DNA from: Sphaerulina vaccinii
Taxonomy: Eukaryota > Ascomycota > Dothideomycetes > Mycosphaerellales > Mycosphaerellaceae
Assembly: GCA_022570795.1 (NCBI GenBank)
Contig: JAKUDP010000007.1
Coordinates: 1,798,001 to 1,862,000, forward strand
Reading direction: 5' to 3'
Length of the DNA: 64,000 nt
This document shows, one piece after another, positions 52,553 through 64,000 of this stretch (the first letter of the stretch is position 1; each line of letters starts with the position of its first letter). The translations under genes were made by a program, and so were the position numbers. The notes beneath the pieces were generated by a model. That model searched no databases, was not told the origin of the DNA, and was given only the letters and a program-made list of their open reading frames with translations.

Positions 52553-53245
52553 ATGGCCTGGCGTAGCTCTGGCGCCACGAACACCGCTCTGATAGACAAC
52601 CTCTACCGCAATGGCCTCATCACATCCGAAAGAGTCCGCAATGCCATGCTAGGCGTCGATCGCGCTCACTACGCTCCTGCACGACCTTACGAAGACTCTC
52701 CACAGACTATAGGACACAGAGCAACGATCTCTGCTCCGCATATGCATGCTAATGCTGCAGAGTCATTGCTCGACTACTTGAAACCAGGCTGTAAAGTGCT
52801 AGACGTAGGAAGCGGAAGTGGCTACCTCTCACACGTCCTCGCCGAACTCGTCAAAGGACCAGGCAGCAATGGGAAAGAGGGCATGGTAGTCGGAATAGAA
52901 CATATCCAACCACTCGTTGACATGTCTATCACGAATACGAAGAAGAGCGCAGAAGGGAGGGACTTGCTTGAGAAGGGTATATTGAAGTATGTGAAAGGTG
53001 ATGGAAGACTTGGTTGGGAAGCTGAGGCTCCTTATGATGCTATACATGTGGGAGCTGCTGCTGCGGGACATCAGCAGAAGCTGATTGATCAGTTGAAGAG
53101 TCCGGGAAGGCTGTTCATACCTGTTGAAGAGGCGGCGGGTTTGCAGCATATTTATGTTGTGGATAAGGATGAGCAGGGACGGGTGACGAAGAAGAAGGAG
53201 TATGGGGTGAGATATGTTGCGCTGACGGATGCGCCGGTGGAGTGA
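52553..53245 (+). CDS. Protein-L-isoaspartate O-methyltransferase
   Basis: A single 230-aa exon from ATG 52553, a usual length for the PCMT family. It shows NLYRNGLITSERVRNAML, the substrate loop YEDSPQTIGHRATISAPHMH and the SAM-binding motif VLDVGSGSGYLSHVLAEL. DAIHVGAAA and GRLFIPVEE close the Rossmann core. The enzyme methylates isoaspartate formed in ageing proteins, so that it can revert to aspartate; it is cytosolic. Confidence 0.95.
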   Translation: MAWRSSGATNTALIDNLYRNGLITSERVRNAMLGVDRAHYAPARPYEDSPQTIGHRATISAPHMHANAAESLLDYLKPGCKVLDVGSGSGYLSHVLAELVKGPGSNGKEGMVVGIEHIQPLVDMSITNTKKSAEGRDLLEKGILKYVKGDGRLGWEAEAPYDAIHVGAAAAGHQQKLIDQLKSPGRLFIPVEEAAGLQHIYVVDKDEQGRVTKKKEYGVRYVALTDAPVE

Positions 53246-53673
53246 AAGTAGGAGTGAAGAGCTGTGGAAAAAGGCCAATAGATTGGATGATTTGGTATAC
53301 TCTGGACTATGCTTCCTTTAGCGTGCAGTCACATCAGTGACCAAGGAGAAGATGAAGGAGTTTAAGAAGCTATACACTTGTTGTATTGAAGCGATATGGT
53401 CACTACTCGCTGAGCGCTCGCTTCGTTCTCCGCGGATTTCAAGACATCAGGCACTTGCTCATGCGGAGGCATTTGAGATGAAGCGAGACCGTTGCGGGAC
53501 ATTGCACTCCAGGCTAGAGCTCTGTGCATAAAAGACTGCGTATGCGTGAGCTACCTTGTGGCTTGCATAGCCGCGTGCGACCCCACCAGCAAGGCTGAGC
53601 AGATCTGCGAGGCTACGTTATATGAGCTCCTCATGAGTACGACAGCCTATCCTGCCACATCAGTGCGTTCACG
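53246..53673. other. Spacer
   Basis: The 428-bp stretch lies upstream of the HET gene. Nothing is recognised. Confidence 0.35.
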
Positions 53674-55536
53674 ATGCAGCACAACCCTCTCCTTCTTGCC
53701 GGCACTGAGCTCTACCGCCCGCTATGTACCGAGCTAAAGCAGTTTCGTCTGCTTACTATTCTTCCTGGAAGCTACACGGAGCCAGTACGATGCCTTTTGA
53801 GTATAGCTAGCCTGGACCACGAGATCATGCCGCACTATGAGACCATATCCTATGTATGGGGAGATCGAGACAATCGTAGCAGTATCACTGTCAATGGCGC
53901 TACGATCAGTGTTCCGTACAGCTCGATGACTGCTCTTCGACTAATGCGCTTAGAGTCAGACGAACGAGTTGTGTGGATTGACGCTGTTTGTATCAATCAA
54001 AGCGATGTCTCAGAGCGGAGTGCGCAAGTTGCGCTGATGGGCATCATCTATATGAGAGGTCAGCAGAATTTGATCTTCTTAGGTGATGATGAAGACGGGC
54101 GCGCCGGAGCCGCGATCGAGGCGTTGACCATCGATGAACACAAGGTCAAAGCAGCCATAGAGGACTTGACAGGCGACGAGCGTCGAACTTTCGTGAATCG
54201 GGGTCAACCGCCGGATAGCTGGAACAATAATACCATCCTTGACGTTTCCCACCGACTTGCCTACGAAGCACTCTATCCTCTGCCGTGGTTCGGGTGAGTA
54301 GTCCAGTTTAATGACCCGAGAGACGAATTGTGCTGAACACAGTTCAGCCGACTATGGGTTGTCCAAGAGGCCACACTAGCTGCCAAGAATATATGTCACT
54401 GGGGATCGTGCATCTTCCCATTGTCCGCAGCTCTGAGAATTGGATGCGTCATGTCTAAGTCCAACATCTATTGGCGACTGCCCAATATGGCGACCGACGG
54501 CATCTGGGCAGCCCGCACCATGTATCGACCAGTGCTAGCACGCTCAGCGCGGATGCTTCGTGGACCCTCAATGCCTAAGGAGTTCGGAGCTTCCATACTT
54601 CAATCTGAGAATTTCAGCACATCCGACCCTCGCGATCGTATTTTCGCTGTTCTCCAGCTGTTCCGATCATCTTTGCATGAATACATCATTCCGTCCTTGC
54701 TGGCGCCAGATTACGAGAAATCGGTAGCAGATGTGTATCGAGACGCAAGTCGCTTTCTACTGGAACATGAAGGCTCCGACTACATATCAGGGGGGATCTA
54801 CCATGGGTCAGCAGCAGACTTGGGGACCGAGTATACTTCATGGACACGCAGATGGGATATGCTGCCATCACCTGAACCCGTGCCTTTTCCATTTCATCGA
54901 TCAGGACACAAGGGAGGCGGTCGCTCGGCCATGGAATTTGGAAGTGCCAGCAACTCCAACATCTTGAGACCTTTTCTCGGCAAAATCTGTTCAGTGTGCA
55001 GCGTCACGCAATCGTTCAAAGACTGCTACGCTGCGGATGTCGAGGATATCAAGCTCCTCCTGGAGCATGTCAAAGCTATGGCTGGACTTGATCACGGTAT
55101 CGCTGCACAAGTGCTGACTGCGGGAGCGTTGTCTTTTGGTGGAATTAAAATCGAGAATGCGCAGCAGATGCTCGAAGGATATGACCATTGCTTACAATAC
55201 CTGACATCTCTTCAGGAGCTTCCGCCGGCGCCCATTCTGTTGGCAGAGGATACTGCGGACGATGTTAGGTTGGCCTCACACTGGTACTGGTTGTTCAACG
55301 CCGCCGCGAGTCGTCGTCGTTTTTTTCAGACCACGGATGGATATATTGGCTGCGGTCCTAAGATCACCGAGGAACATGATGTATTGGTGGTCGCAAAGGG
55401 AGCGGACTCTGCGTGGATTCTGCGTCCAGCTGGCTCAGACTACTTCTTTCTCGGCACTGCCTATGTCCACGGTCTCATGGATGGCGAGGTCTTTGACATG
55501 GAGGACGTTGGGCGGGGATATTTCAATATTCGTTAG
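53674..55536 (+). CDS. HET-domain (heterokaryon incompatibility) protein
   Basis: Exons 53674-54293 and 54348-55536 (phase 2; the acceptor at 54347 is chosen because it yields PWFGRLWVVQEA) give 602 residues. The three HET blocks are visible: HYETISYVWGD (about 50-60), VVWIDAVCINQSDVSERSAQV (about 100-118) and WFGRLWVVQEA at the splice. The C-terminal 370 residues are helical, with SDPRDRIFAVLQLF and a DYEKSVADVYRDASRF segment common in this family. HET proteins can trigger cell death when incompatible hyphae fuse; most family members are uncharacterised. It opens an accessory-looking block. Confidence 0.9.
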
Positions 55537-56083
55537 GAGCATGGTTCTCTTAAGGACAAGTGTCAGTACATGCTTCCAAGGCATTTTCACTGATGTATCT
55601 CAGCATGCGTACAGCTTCCATGGCGCTCTGAGTTGAGGCAGTACGATGCGGCGATCACTGTTGGATATGGAGCGGCTCAGCCTGACATGCCACGACGAAT
55701 GCCTGACTAGTAAACGACAAGACCACGAATATGCTCTATCAAGGCTTTGCCCAGCCTAACTTACCCACACGCTACGAGATAGAGACAGACTACGCCGCTC
55801 GCTCTTCGTTCTAACCACCTTCACCATAATGGAAAACAACAGCACGCGAGTGCGAAGCGGAACGTACTCCGTGAGAACAGTCATCGACGAACCACTCGTA
55901 TTTGATTCGACAAGGGGCTCGGTATCAAGCCAGCCATGCCTGGTTCTTATACAAGGTTAAACACCATATACCGGCAATAGTTGTCAGCACGACACTGCTT
56001 ATGGCATCTGACGGAGCAAGAAGCATTCTCAATGTCGTCCCACACCTTCGAAGCATCATTTGCTCTCTTTCTGCATCCAGGAA
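55537..56083. other. Upstream region of the membrane-protein gene
   Basis: It may contain a first exon: ATG 55829 opens a polar frame (MENNSTRVRSGTYS). It could splice from about 55916 or 55936 to the CAG ending at 56080, in phase with GAAATGGCC. This is not certain. Confidence 0.35.
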
Positions 56084-57284
56084 ATGGCCATTATCAGCGA
56101 CGATGAGCCAAGCAGAGATTCCTTCGTCACTGCAGGAGATGTGGCATCTCTTATGCTGTCACTCGTCGCGATTCCGGCCATTGTGGTCTTCATCTGGCAG
56201 CGCTATGAAGACTCTACTGCGAGGACTTATTCGGTAGCGAGTGTGACGTGCTTTGTGGTATGTACTCGAGTTGATTTATGGCGAAGGAGTGTACTGACCA
56301 GGGACAGTGCTACGTTTCGTCCCTCCTATACATAACAACAGTCACACTTCTGCTGCACCTTCGTCTCGAGGCTACGAGTAATCTGTGTGATGCTATTCTC
56401 ATGGGTTGTCAGTAGTCCTCGGAGCAGTATGAGGCTGATATGGACACGTACTGATGTTTTGATCCAGGCATCATCCTACACGCCATCGCCAAAGCCGCAG
56501 AGTTCCTCTTCCTGGTAGAACGAGTCTATGTGATATCGTGGACCACGAAACCACGCTGGCGCTCGAAGCAATACGTCCTCAGTGTGGTTCTGATAGCAGT
56601 TCCATACGTGACTTTCAACGTTGTGACGATCTTCCAGTTCGTATTCCTTCTGCTCTCGATCGCCCTTCGCTGACTGAAGGGTTGGCAGTCGCTATACCTT
56701 AGACACGGGCAAAGATATCTGCGTCATTGGCATCAGATTCGCCGCAATCATGTCGGTTGTCTCTGCAGAAGTTGTGGCCCAGACTTACTTCACCTTGCGC
56801 TTCCTGTGGTCACTGTTCACAGTCCATCGGAACATCAAAGGACTGGTACAGCCACTTCGACAACTGATACTGAGGACTTGTATCGGGAGTGCTGTCACAC
56901 TGTTGGCCAATATCGCTGCGAGTGTATCGATAGCCCTGTGGCTTGGGGAAGAACCGGCGTGGTTGTGTGTTCTGACATGCAAAGCCAGTGGTATGTGTAG
57001 GAGTGCGTTTGTCCAGACTTTTGCTGACGAGGTGATCTGCAGTCTTCATAGCAGCTTCCATGCTGCACTGGATCACAAGACCAATACAGCCTTCGTCGCA
57101 AGAGCACAGCGGACAGCAAGGTCTTGGAGTCGGCTTTGATGGAAGTGCGGTCGTGTTGCCTCATCACTCATCCTTCCCACAGCCACCTATCTCTGCCAAG
57201 GAGCTCGCCGTGAAAGAAGTATCGTCCTTCTACAAGTACAGTCCAAGTGTAGAAGTCAACCGCCTGACTACATCAATGCCATGA
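56084..57284 (+). CDS. Fungal multi-pass (about seven-TM) membrane protein
   Basis: Five exons, 56084-56257, 56308-56404, 56468-56636, 56689-56990 and 57043-57284 (phases 0, 1, 2, 1), give 327 residues from ATG 56084. A further 5' exon is possible. Hydrophobic segments are seen at VASLMLSLVAIPAIVVFIW, SSLLYITTVTLLLHL, AIAKAAEFLFLVERVYVIS, YVLSVVLIAVPYVTFNVVTI, VIGIRFAAIMSVVSAEVVA, CIGSAVTLLANIAASVSIAL and VFIAASMLHWI. Conserved polar marks are ERVYVISWTTKPR and RYTLDTGKDICVIG. The cytosolic tail is about 65 residues. It resembles an uncharacterised ascomycete integral-membrane family; function is unknown. Confidence 0.75.
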
Positions 57285-58038
57285 CAACGTAAAGACAAGC
57301 CAAGATCACCAGGTTTCCACCAAGCCTCGAAGAAAATGAAAAATGCCGGCACACGCTGTCTCTGCCCTAAGCTGCATAGATTGCCACGAGAACCAGAGAT
57401 CTGTCGACCGCTGAGTTGACAACTCTGTCCACTCTCCGTTGTTATTATCGAAATTCCAAGCGACGCGACTCTGCTTCGAACAGCGTAAACAGTGCCGAAA
57501 GATGGAGAGGCGACAACGATCAGTTCCCTCAGCCCTGCACCGCCTTCGTCCCAAGAGTCAACCCACAGAACAGGACACAGCTCAGGTGTGCCAGCGAAAG
57601 CCCAGTCGACACCTCATACCTAATGTCCCAGGAATTACCAGGTTCTGCAAGACCTTAGCTTCTGACTGCCGAGGCTGCGGTACCTTTCCTCGTCGTCGGG
57701 TGCTTGGACGACGACGCTTTAGTCTTGTCTTGTGAGTTGAAGCACTCATGGGCCATCGTCCAGTCAGTCTGTCTCTGCTCGTGATGAGCCGACAAAGCTG
57801 CCATGGTGTGGTGTTCCAGTAAGGCAATGAGACTTGTATGGTATAGAGATCTATGTAGGACGATGGTACCAGCTGGTGTGTCAGTGTGTTGGTGCGTCTT
57901 GCCAAGATTGTTGAGACCATGGTATTTCTTGCTGCAAACCCCGGAGAGACCCACACCAGCACGGCGCACGGCATGAGATGATGAGACGTAAGGAGTACGG
58001 AGTCCATTCGCCACTTGACCTATTTATTTCCCAGATGC
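57285..58038. other. Convergent spacer with dispersed repeat copy B
   Basis: Only shadow frames occur. It holds the 84-bp repeat at 57316-57399 on the minus strand. Confidence 0.4.
57316..57399 (-). repeat. 84-bp dispersed repeat, copy B
   Basis: This is the reverse-strand partner of 11513-11596: gapless alignment, about 76% identity by hand count. Both copies lie in 3' intergenic DNA, 46 kb apart. Confidence 0.7.
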
Positions 58039-59829
58039 CTAAAGAAGTATCTCAGCATTGCGTGCCTGGTATCGCAGCCTTACAGTCTCCTTTGGATGCG
58101 GGCACAAAACAGTCGATCGATCAGGCTTAGGCTGAACATTCAGTTCCTTGCCATCTCCGTCAACAACTTTCCAATCGAACAAAGCCACGAAGCAAGCCGT
58201 AATGATCTTCACTTCGAGTGTCGCAAATCTCTGTCCCACACAAGGATGTCGACCAGAGCCCCAACAACTGTAAGCGTGAGGTTCCTTCATATGCTCTTCA
58301 CGATCCGGCAAATATCTTGTTGGATCCCATTTGTCCGGCTCAGAATATATCTGTGGATTGAAGTGCGACTCATCGAAGAGATAGACCGCTACCCAATCTT
58401 TCGGAATCACCTCGCCTGTATTCCCGATAGGAATATCCTCTCTCCCAACATTCTTCCTCATCGAAGCGGTAGGTATCTGAAAACGTATAGTCTCTTTCAA
58501 GCATAGCTCGATATTCGAGAAAGACGCTTCCCACTCATCTCCTGTCATCGTCGATAGAATGTCAATTGGATGTCTGCTGGTGGTCTTCCCACTGTGTTCC
58601 TGTAAAACTTTATCGACATCTTCTTGGATCTTCTTGTACCATTCGGGAGTTGTGGCAAGATATGCCAAGATCCATGCAGCGCTGATTCCAGTATTGAGTT
58701 GTCCAGCGAAGAGGGACCCGAGTACAAACTATGCACGTAATTTGTGAATTAGTATGCATACATTTGAAGGTAACAAGCGCAACTCGTGATGCTTGCTTGA
58801 CTTACTTTGAGTATTCTCAGCTCATCTTCTCCATCGTCAATGAATCGTTGACATGAATCCTCGATACGCTTTCCAGTCTTCTGACGATTTCGAACAATAC
58901 TGCGAACGATGCTATAGAGCTTTCCTCCTGCATACATTCGTTTCATGTGTCCAGGGGTCGGCAGCCATGGAAAGATAATCTTCGTCGTTGAGGCAGAAGC
59001 AAGGATCATTTCGAAAAGTCCAAGTGTCTCTTCACACGATTTGTCGTCATCAGCAATCTCCCAGGGACCCAGCGTTCGTATGGTCAGCTTATAGACCACT
59101 CTATAGATCTGGTCAAAAGGATCGATAGTGCCAGATTTGGTAGTGGCATCGATAGGTACTCGTCGATCAAGCTGACTGCGCACATCCCTCATGAGCGATG
59201 GGAGGATTGAATCGAGGTAGTCTTTGTGCATGAATCGGACCAATCTGTTGATAAACCATATGGTGAACACGAACTTCGGCCCTTTCATGCCTTCTTTTGT
59301 GGATTCAGCATTGTTTGGCTGTGGAGGTGTGGTCTGGAATAGAACTGCATAGCTAAGTATATGTTAGCTGTTGCATATGTAACACGATTCGGCGCACTTA
59401 CCCAGCAGAAAGGTTCAAGTCCTTGTGGTCAAAGAACGCTTTTCGACCCTCAGCTCCAGCAAGACAGATTATGTTGTTGCTCCCTATGTTGAATCTAAAG
59501 TTGCCAGTACGTGAAGCAGCAATATTATCGAGAACGAATCTGTGGATCTATGTCAGCCACGCGTCTGTTTGCATAGTTCACAGGAACGTCTTCCATGATA
59601 GGCTGAAGGATTCGCTGGGAGAACGATACTTTTTACGATCCGTGAAGAACTCAATCATCCCTACGAAAGGGCGCCTTCCTTGACACGGTGGTGGTGCTGT
59701 CTTTGGAGCAGCATACTTTGGTCCCCAAGTGAAAATACCAAGGAGAAGCAAGCCCAGCACTCCGATGACTACGTAAGTAGTCAGAGAATTGATTGCGATG
59801 GTGCCAAGGCTCTGGCTGCTGAACTCCAT
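58039..59829 (-). CDS. Cytochrome P450 monooxygenase
   Basis: Four exons, 59829-59630, 59539-59402, 59352-58806 and 58728-58039 (phases 2, 2, 0), give 524 residues. Residues 15-37 are the membrane anchor (TTYVVIGVLGLLLLGIFTW), followed by a Pro-rich hinge (KTAPPPCQGRRPF). The I-helix reads LFAGQLNTGISAAW, the K-helix ETIR gives ExxR, and the heme loop is WGSGRHPCVGQRFA with Cys458 as iron ligand. Trp replaces the usual Phe at the start of that loop. The I-helix and the QVPTA-like region recall the CYP51 clan, but substrate and family number cannot be given. It is ER-bound and uses NADPH-P450 reductase. Confidence 0.9.
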
Positions 59830-61094
59830 TGTGCACCGAATCTGGTGGAAAAGCTCTGCTCAACTTCCAAGGAGAAGAAGGCGCTTCGTCTGCTGCAAAT
59901 ACGGGTACGAATCACAATCAGGATGATCGTGATGAACGTTGGATGCTCCGACGCTTATCATCTTGAGAGGAGCTTCGATGAGCCCGGGGTATCTACAAGG
60001 TCTTCGCCTGGGATGTATACACCCAGAGTTCCTGCCTTAGAGATAGCGCGTATCACCGCGAGGACCATGAGTCAATGCGAACTTTTGAACAAACCCCTGT
60101 CCGCTCGTCGCGAAAGCGATGCGAAAGCGGGGTGTGCTTTTGCGGCTCCGATACTGAATGCTCCAGGACTCGTGCATCACACGTGCAATACAGGAAACTG
60201 GTTATCATCGTTCCGGCTTGATGATGATCCGGAGCAAGTCGATATGCCGACGTGTTTGAGCTTGCCACAAACTACGTACTGTTGTCTGGTAATGAAGTGC
60301 TGCAGTGGTCGTCAAAGTTGCTGCGATCGCTCCCCTGCCTGCCCCCGTGAAGTCCGCTCGATGATTAAGGTTTGGCTGCCAAATTCACCGTCTAGCAGAC
60401 CAGTGGACTTCAACACACCGATATGATCATTTTGCTGCGTCAGAAAATTGCAATGCATATAGATTGATGTAACAGGAAAGCCAGCGAGCTTAAGGGAAGA
60501 CCAGGGCTACTTTGGCGAATTTCCAAAGATGGCGAACATGAGCTAGCGGCGGCTGTTGCCGCGTTAATCACAGTGAAGTACAGTGTGAGGACTACCGCGT
60601 TCTTGCCTCGCTTCAGCGCTCGGTCGTTATGTCGAGAGCCTCTCACTCGCGGTCAATGCGGGCTGTCGTCGTGAAGTCTCCTGTGAGGGCACTATTGCGT
60701 GCTAGTCTTGAGTATCGCCGCGCTAGTGCCTAGAGCTGCGTGGTGCGGATAATGTCCAGAACCGGTCCTCAGCGTGGCGACTGAAGTGGCAAGTGAGTCT
60801 GTCTCGACAACTCGCTCGTCTCTTTGCTTTGTTCGGTCAGAATTGTCGGAAATTGGACTCGCCGAAGTCCATAGCCTGTAGCCAAGTTCTTCACCGGAGT
60901 CCTCTGGAGCACAATCAGCTCGCGTATGAACACTGTATGGTTGATAACAGGCTCAGATAGCGGATTCTCAGCAGACCAGTCTTGATCATACCAACTGACA
61001 TAGCCATTCGAGAATTGCTGCAGGTAGGGTATTTCTGATGTGCAGTCCAGTCGCAAGGCTGCATTGTCTGTCTACAGGACGGCTTCGCTATCGC
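59830..61094. other. Intergenic region upstream of the P450
   Basis: In this 1.3-kb stretch a plus-strand frame through 59680-60426 is mostly a shadow of the P450 first exon. No other gene is supported. Confidence 0.4.
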
Positions 61095-63600
61095 CTAGCC
61101 CTGGAGTTCTACCCTCTTCCCCAGTATCGTTCGAGCATCTTGTTCACTTAACATATCCAGACCTAATTGGTCCAGTGCATGTCTGGCACCCTCATTGTTC
61201 ATGAACACGAGTCTTTCTGCCTGAAAGAGGCTTACAGGATGACTGTCGAGGCTCGGAACTCCAGTTCCAGCCGAGTCTTCGTCCCACGCGGCATCCTCGT
61301 CATCCTTCTCTATATTGCTTGTTTGATCGCGTTGTATCTGTCCACGCACTGGTAAGCTCAGAAGTTGAACGCCTTCAGAGACTTTGCGCATGCCGATTTG
61401 AGCTTGGCCTGCTCCAATATAGCGATCGAGAGTACTGCATATAGCTCCAACATCGGTAGTCAGCTGGTTTGCGCCTGCAGTAGAGAATGACTGTCGCCCT
61501 TGAACGATCTTATCCCAAATGTAGGTGTCGATCGTGTGGCATACGTGACGTCCAATTCTTCTTAACGGAGCCCTTCCTAACGCCGTTCTCAAGAATGCGA
61601 AGTAGTCGTTCAGCACCCCGATAGCTGAGTCTAGCTCCGCAGAGGTCGATAAACTGGTGGAGCTAGAGAGCGACGCCCAGGTATTGATAGCACTGTATGG
61701 CCTGAGTGCTTGTTGTATATCATATCTTAGAGTCTCAAGAAGGATATTTTCGCTTCGAGCGCGGAGTCTGTGGTAACTAGCCGCGGTCTCGTCGAACAAA
61801 GCGCCTTCGAGACCACCTTCGCTCTCAGCTCCTAGTGCAGAGCTGGTTTTTCGTTGTATCTCGGACATCCTCCTGGTCTGGTCGCCAGCAGTGTCAAGGC
61901 TTTTGGATCGATTGTGCATCTCGTCCCAAAGTTCCAGGTAGAAAACATCATCACTCCAGTCACGCATTGCACGTTCGAGATAGTCGGCCGAACCAAAGAT
62001 TCTGCACAGTCTGTCCAGACCTCTGACGCCCTGGACGTCAGCAAGCTGTTCCTTGGTCGCACTGGCCATGGTCCGACCTAGGGTAGAGGTCATGCTTGTG
62101 TAAGATTCGAGAGCAGATTGCAAGCGGCGATAGAACGTGTCGAAGATGTAGATCTGAATCTCCATCAGGAAGTCCATGCGCTGGTCGTAACTCGATAAAT
62201 GGCGATAGCGCTCAGTGATGGTCTCCAATAAGTCGTTTAGACGGACCGCAGCTTTACTCGGCTTGGTTACGCCTGCGCTTACCGCATTGTGGTCAAGTTC
62301 ACCTGCGTCAGGCGAGTCGATAATGGTCTGATAACGTGTAAGCGCAAAGTCGCGTTCGAAGGCGAGCCACTGTGGGAAGTGGCCGCACGAGTCCAGGAGA
62401 AAGTAGGACAGTCCGTTCCAGATAGTGGCTGGGGAGCCTGGTGTATATGAGTAGGAGTCAATGATGATGTTGTCGAAGCGTATCACTTCCTGCATGAGAT
62501 GGCTGAAGAAGCTTGGCTTTGACTTAAGCTGTTGCGCCACACTTTTGAGCTTGTCCTTGGCCATGGGTAACAGGGCCGTGATGAATGCAGAGATGGAGTC
62601 GATGTAGGCTGGAGTGGATGCTAGATCCGAGCGGCCAAAGTGCTGAAGCAAGATCGGCTGCAGGTTGTCCTGTACAAAGTCCGAGTACTTGGCGATGAGA
62701 TCTGTGATGTGATTGAGGAAGTATTCCGGTTTGTCCAGCCGATTCGTAGGCTTGCTACCAGAGAAGTGGTACTCGAAGCGCTGTTCGAGCGGCTGGACGA
62801 GCACTTCGAAAGGTAACAGCGCTGGCGGGTCATCCTGGCGTTGCTTGCGCTCGCTCAACTGCTCTCGAACCTCAAGTTCCTGCTTTTGTAGGTCGAGCAG
62901 TCTCCCCACATTCGTCTGCCATTCACCCTCCAGTGCCAGAGGTATCCTCCCAGTCGCCTTAGGCCAATTGACCTTCTTCAAGGTTGTGTCCAGGTTCTTT
63001 GCGAATGCACTTCGGATGGTGTTACGCAGTTCCTTGACATTCTCTTTGATGTGATCGAGTAGAAAGGGCGCTGCCTGGTCCGCTGCTTCATACAAAGGCT
63101 CCAGACTTGTCACCAGTTGCTGCAATCGTCTGTATGGTGCCAGCGCGGCATCGTCATCCTTGCCCAGCTGCGCCATACACTCTGTCCTCAGCCCATCCAC
63201 ATCTCTCAAGAGTTCCACATATCCAGCTGCCACGTCCAACTTCCGCAGCTTGTCCATGCTGGACTTGAACTTCTCTGCCGCCTCATCGCTCGTCTCAGAC
63301 TGTGTTATGATCCGTAGCCGTAGATCGATATCATCTTGTTGACTCTGAAACTCTGTGCCCTGGCTCGTTAGCGATTTCTGGTGCACTTGGTAGCTCTCTT
63401 TCGCGTCGCTGTGTTCCTTCCTGGCATCGTCGAGCTAGCAACATGTCAGCTTGGTCGTCGCTGGGGGATAGAGATGATTTTACCTGTTGCTTCAAGAGTT
63501 GTTGCTGCTCTTGGACTGCTGCGAGTAGAGAGTCCAGTGAGTCCAAATCTGGCACACTCTGCAGCTTGTCATCCAGATAGTCCTGCACACGGGCGTCCAT
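61095..63600 (-). CDS. tip20: RINT1/Tip20-family vesicle-tethering protein
   Basis: Exons 63600-63484 and 63434-61095 (phase 0) give 818 residues. The N-terminal 80 residues are coiled coil (SLLAAVQEQQQLLKQQ, then KESYQVHQKSL). The remainder is all-helical with family marks PEYFLNHITDLIAKYSDFVQ, DNIIIDSYSYTPGSPATIW, the acidic-aromatic FPQWLAFERDFAL, and YDQRMDFLMEIQIYIFDTFY. Tip20 in yeast (RINT1/ZW10 partner in animals) is part of the Dsl1 complex, which captures Golgi-derived COPI vesicles at the ER. Length and motif order fit this family better than the related exocyst or COG subunits. Confidence 0.85.
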
Positions 63601-64000
63601 CCTGTCGCAGATCGCTCCCTCTGCTATGTCGTTGTTGATACCAGGACCAAGTTATTTGGACAGGTTGTCGTCAATGGGCGGCCCGAAGCGAGAGGAGATC
63701 CACTTTCATGCAGACGCGTTCCTCCTCATCCTCCTCCTCTTCTCCTCCCTGTCACATATTACGTCTATGCTGTGCGACCATCGCGCATTCGACGCGTCTA
63801 CGCGACAGTCCTTCTGTTCTTCCAGAAATTGACGAGTCACTTCACCACTTTCACGCTTTTCTTCGAGTGGTGGGAGTTCTTCGGCTCGCCAGGCAGGCGG
63901 CAATGGAAAGTGAAGCGTGATGCAGAAGGACTAACGAACACTTCGTCTTCTTCATCTCTTCTAGGAGGTATCATCTCCTTCACCTTTTATACCAGACATC
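63601..64000. other. Upstream flank at the window edge
   Basis: Promoter-side sequence of the Tip20-like gene. A CTCCTC microsatellite lies at about 63721-63750. No gene is seen before the edge. Confidence 0.4.

Noticed and set aside
45156..53245. Fungal RiPP (ustiloxin-like) cluster around the S41 peptidase
   Set aside because: No DUF3328 HxxHC proteins, tyrosinase or Kex2-repeat precursor are visible; the neighbours are a GH17 glucanase and a PCMT.
59680..60426. 248-codon plus-strand frame
   Set aside because: Its first third is antisense to the P450 first exon and the rest shows no recognisable domain.

Overview
The window looks like nuclear DNA of a filamentous ascomycete (Pezizomycotina). 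A Mycosphaerella-like dothideomycete is my best guess, but the sequence does not fix the genus. The grounds are short introns of about 45-85 bp with GTANGT donors and CAG/TAG acceptors, dense genes on both strands with intergenic gaps of 0.3-2.7 kb, and fungus-specific families (HET, hydrophobin, GH17 cell-wall protein, ACS-type MFS carrier, Swi1 and Nup159 of fungal architecture). Several models needed re-splicing, and several long reading frames begin at non-ATG codons, so the starts given here are the first credible ATG.

Layout. 0.5-11.3 kb is a conserved housekeeping block: a small nuclear-type protein, the ARID subunit Swi1 of SWI/SNF, the mitochondrial copper/COX factor Coa6, and a TFIIIC TPR subunit that carries an unexpected N-terminal Zn2Cys6 finger. 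11.7-16.9 kb holds two divergent MFS transporters. The second is interrupted in a coding exon by a 348-bp hAT-like miniature element with perfect 12-bp terminal inverted repeats and a perfect 8-bp target duplication. 19.6-20.2 kb is a class I hydrophobin with a proline-rich N-terminal arm. 21.4-27.4 kb contains a SLOG-like Rossmann protein, an F-box-like gene with decayed copies beside it, and a hybrid histidine kinase with two frame breaks. 27.8-32.7 kb has a rhomboid, the four-exon CX9C protein Mdm35, and several tiny or low-complexity candidates.

33-43 kb has a secreted GH3 glycosidase, proteasome subunit beta2 (Pup1) and, divergent from it, the FG nucleoporin Nup159. 43-45 kb is an AT-rich, probably RIP-degraded island ending in a 23-G run. 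45-53 kb has a secreted S41-family peptidase, a GH17 cell-wall glucanase and a protein-L-isoaspartate methyltransferase. 53.7-59.8 kb is a more variable block: HET-domain protein, multi-pass membrane protein and cytochrome P450. 61-63.6 kb is a Tip20/RINT1-type tethering factor.

No biosynthetic cluster, CRISPR array, rRNA or tRNA was recognised. The most unusual items are the recent hAT-like insertion, the Zn2Cys6-TFIIIC fusion, an 84-bp dispersed repeat present twice in inverted orientation, and several very short cysteine-rich reading frames.
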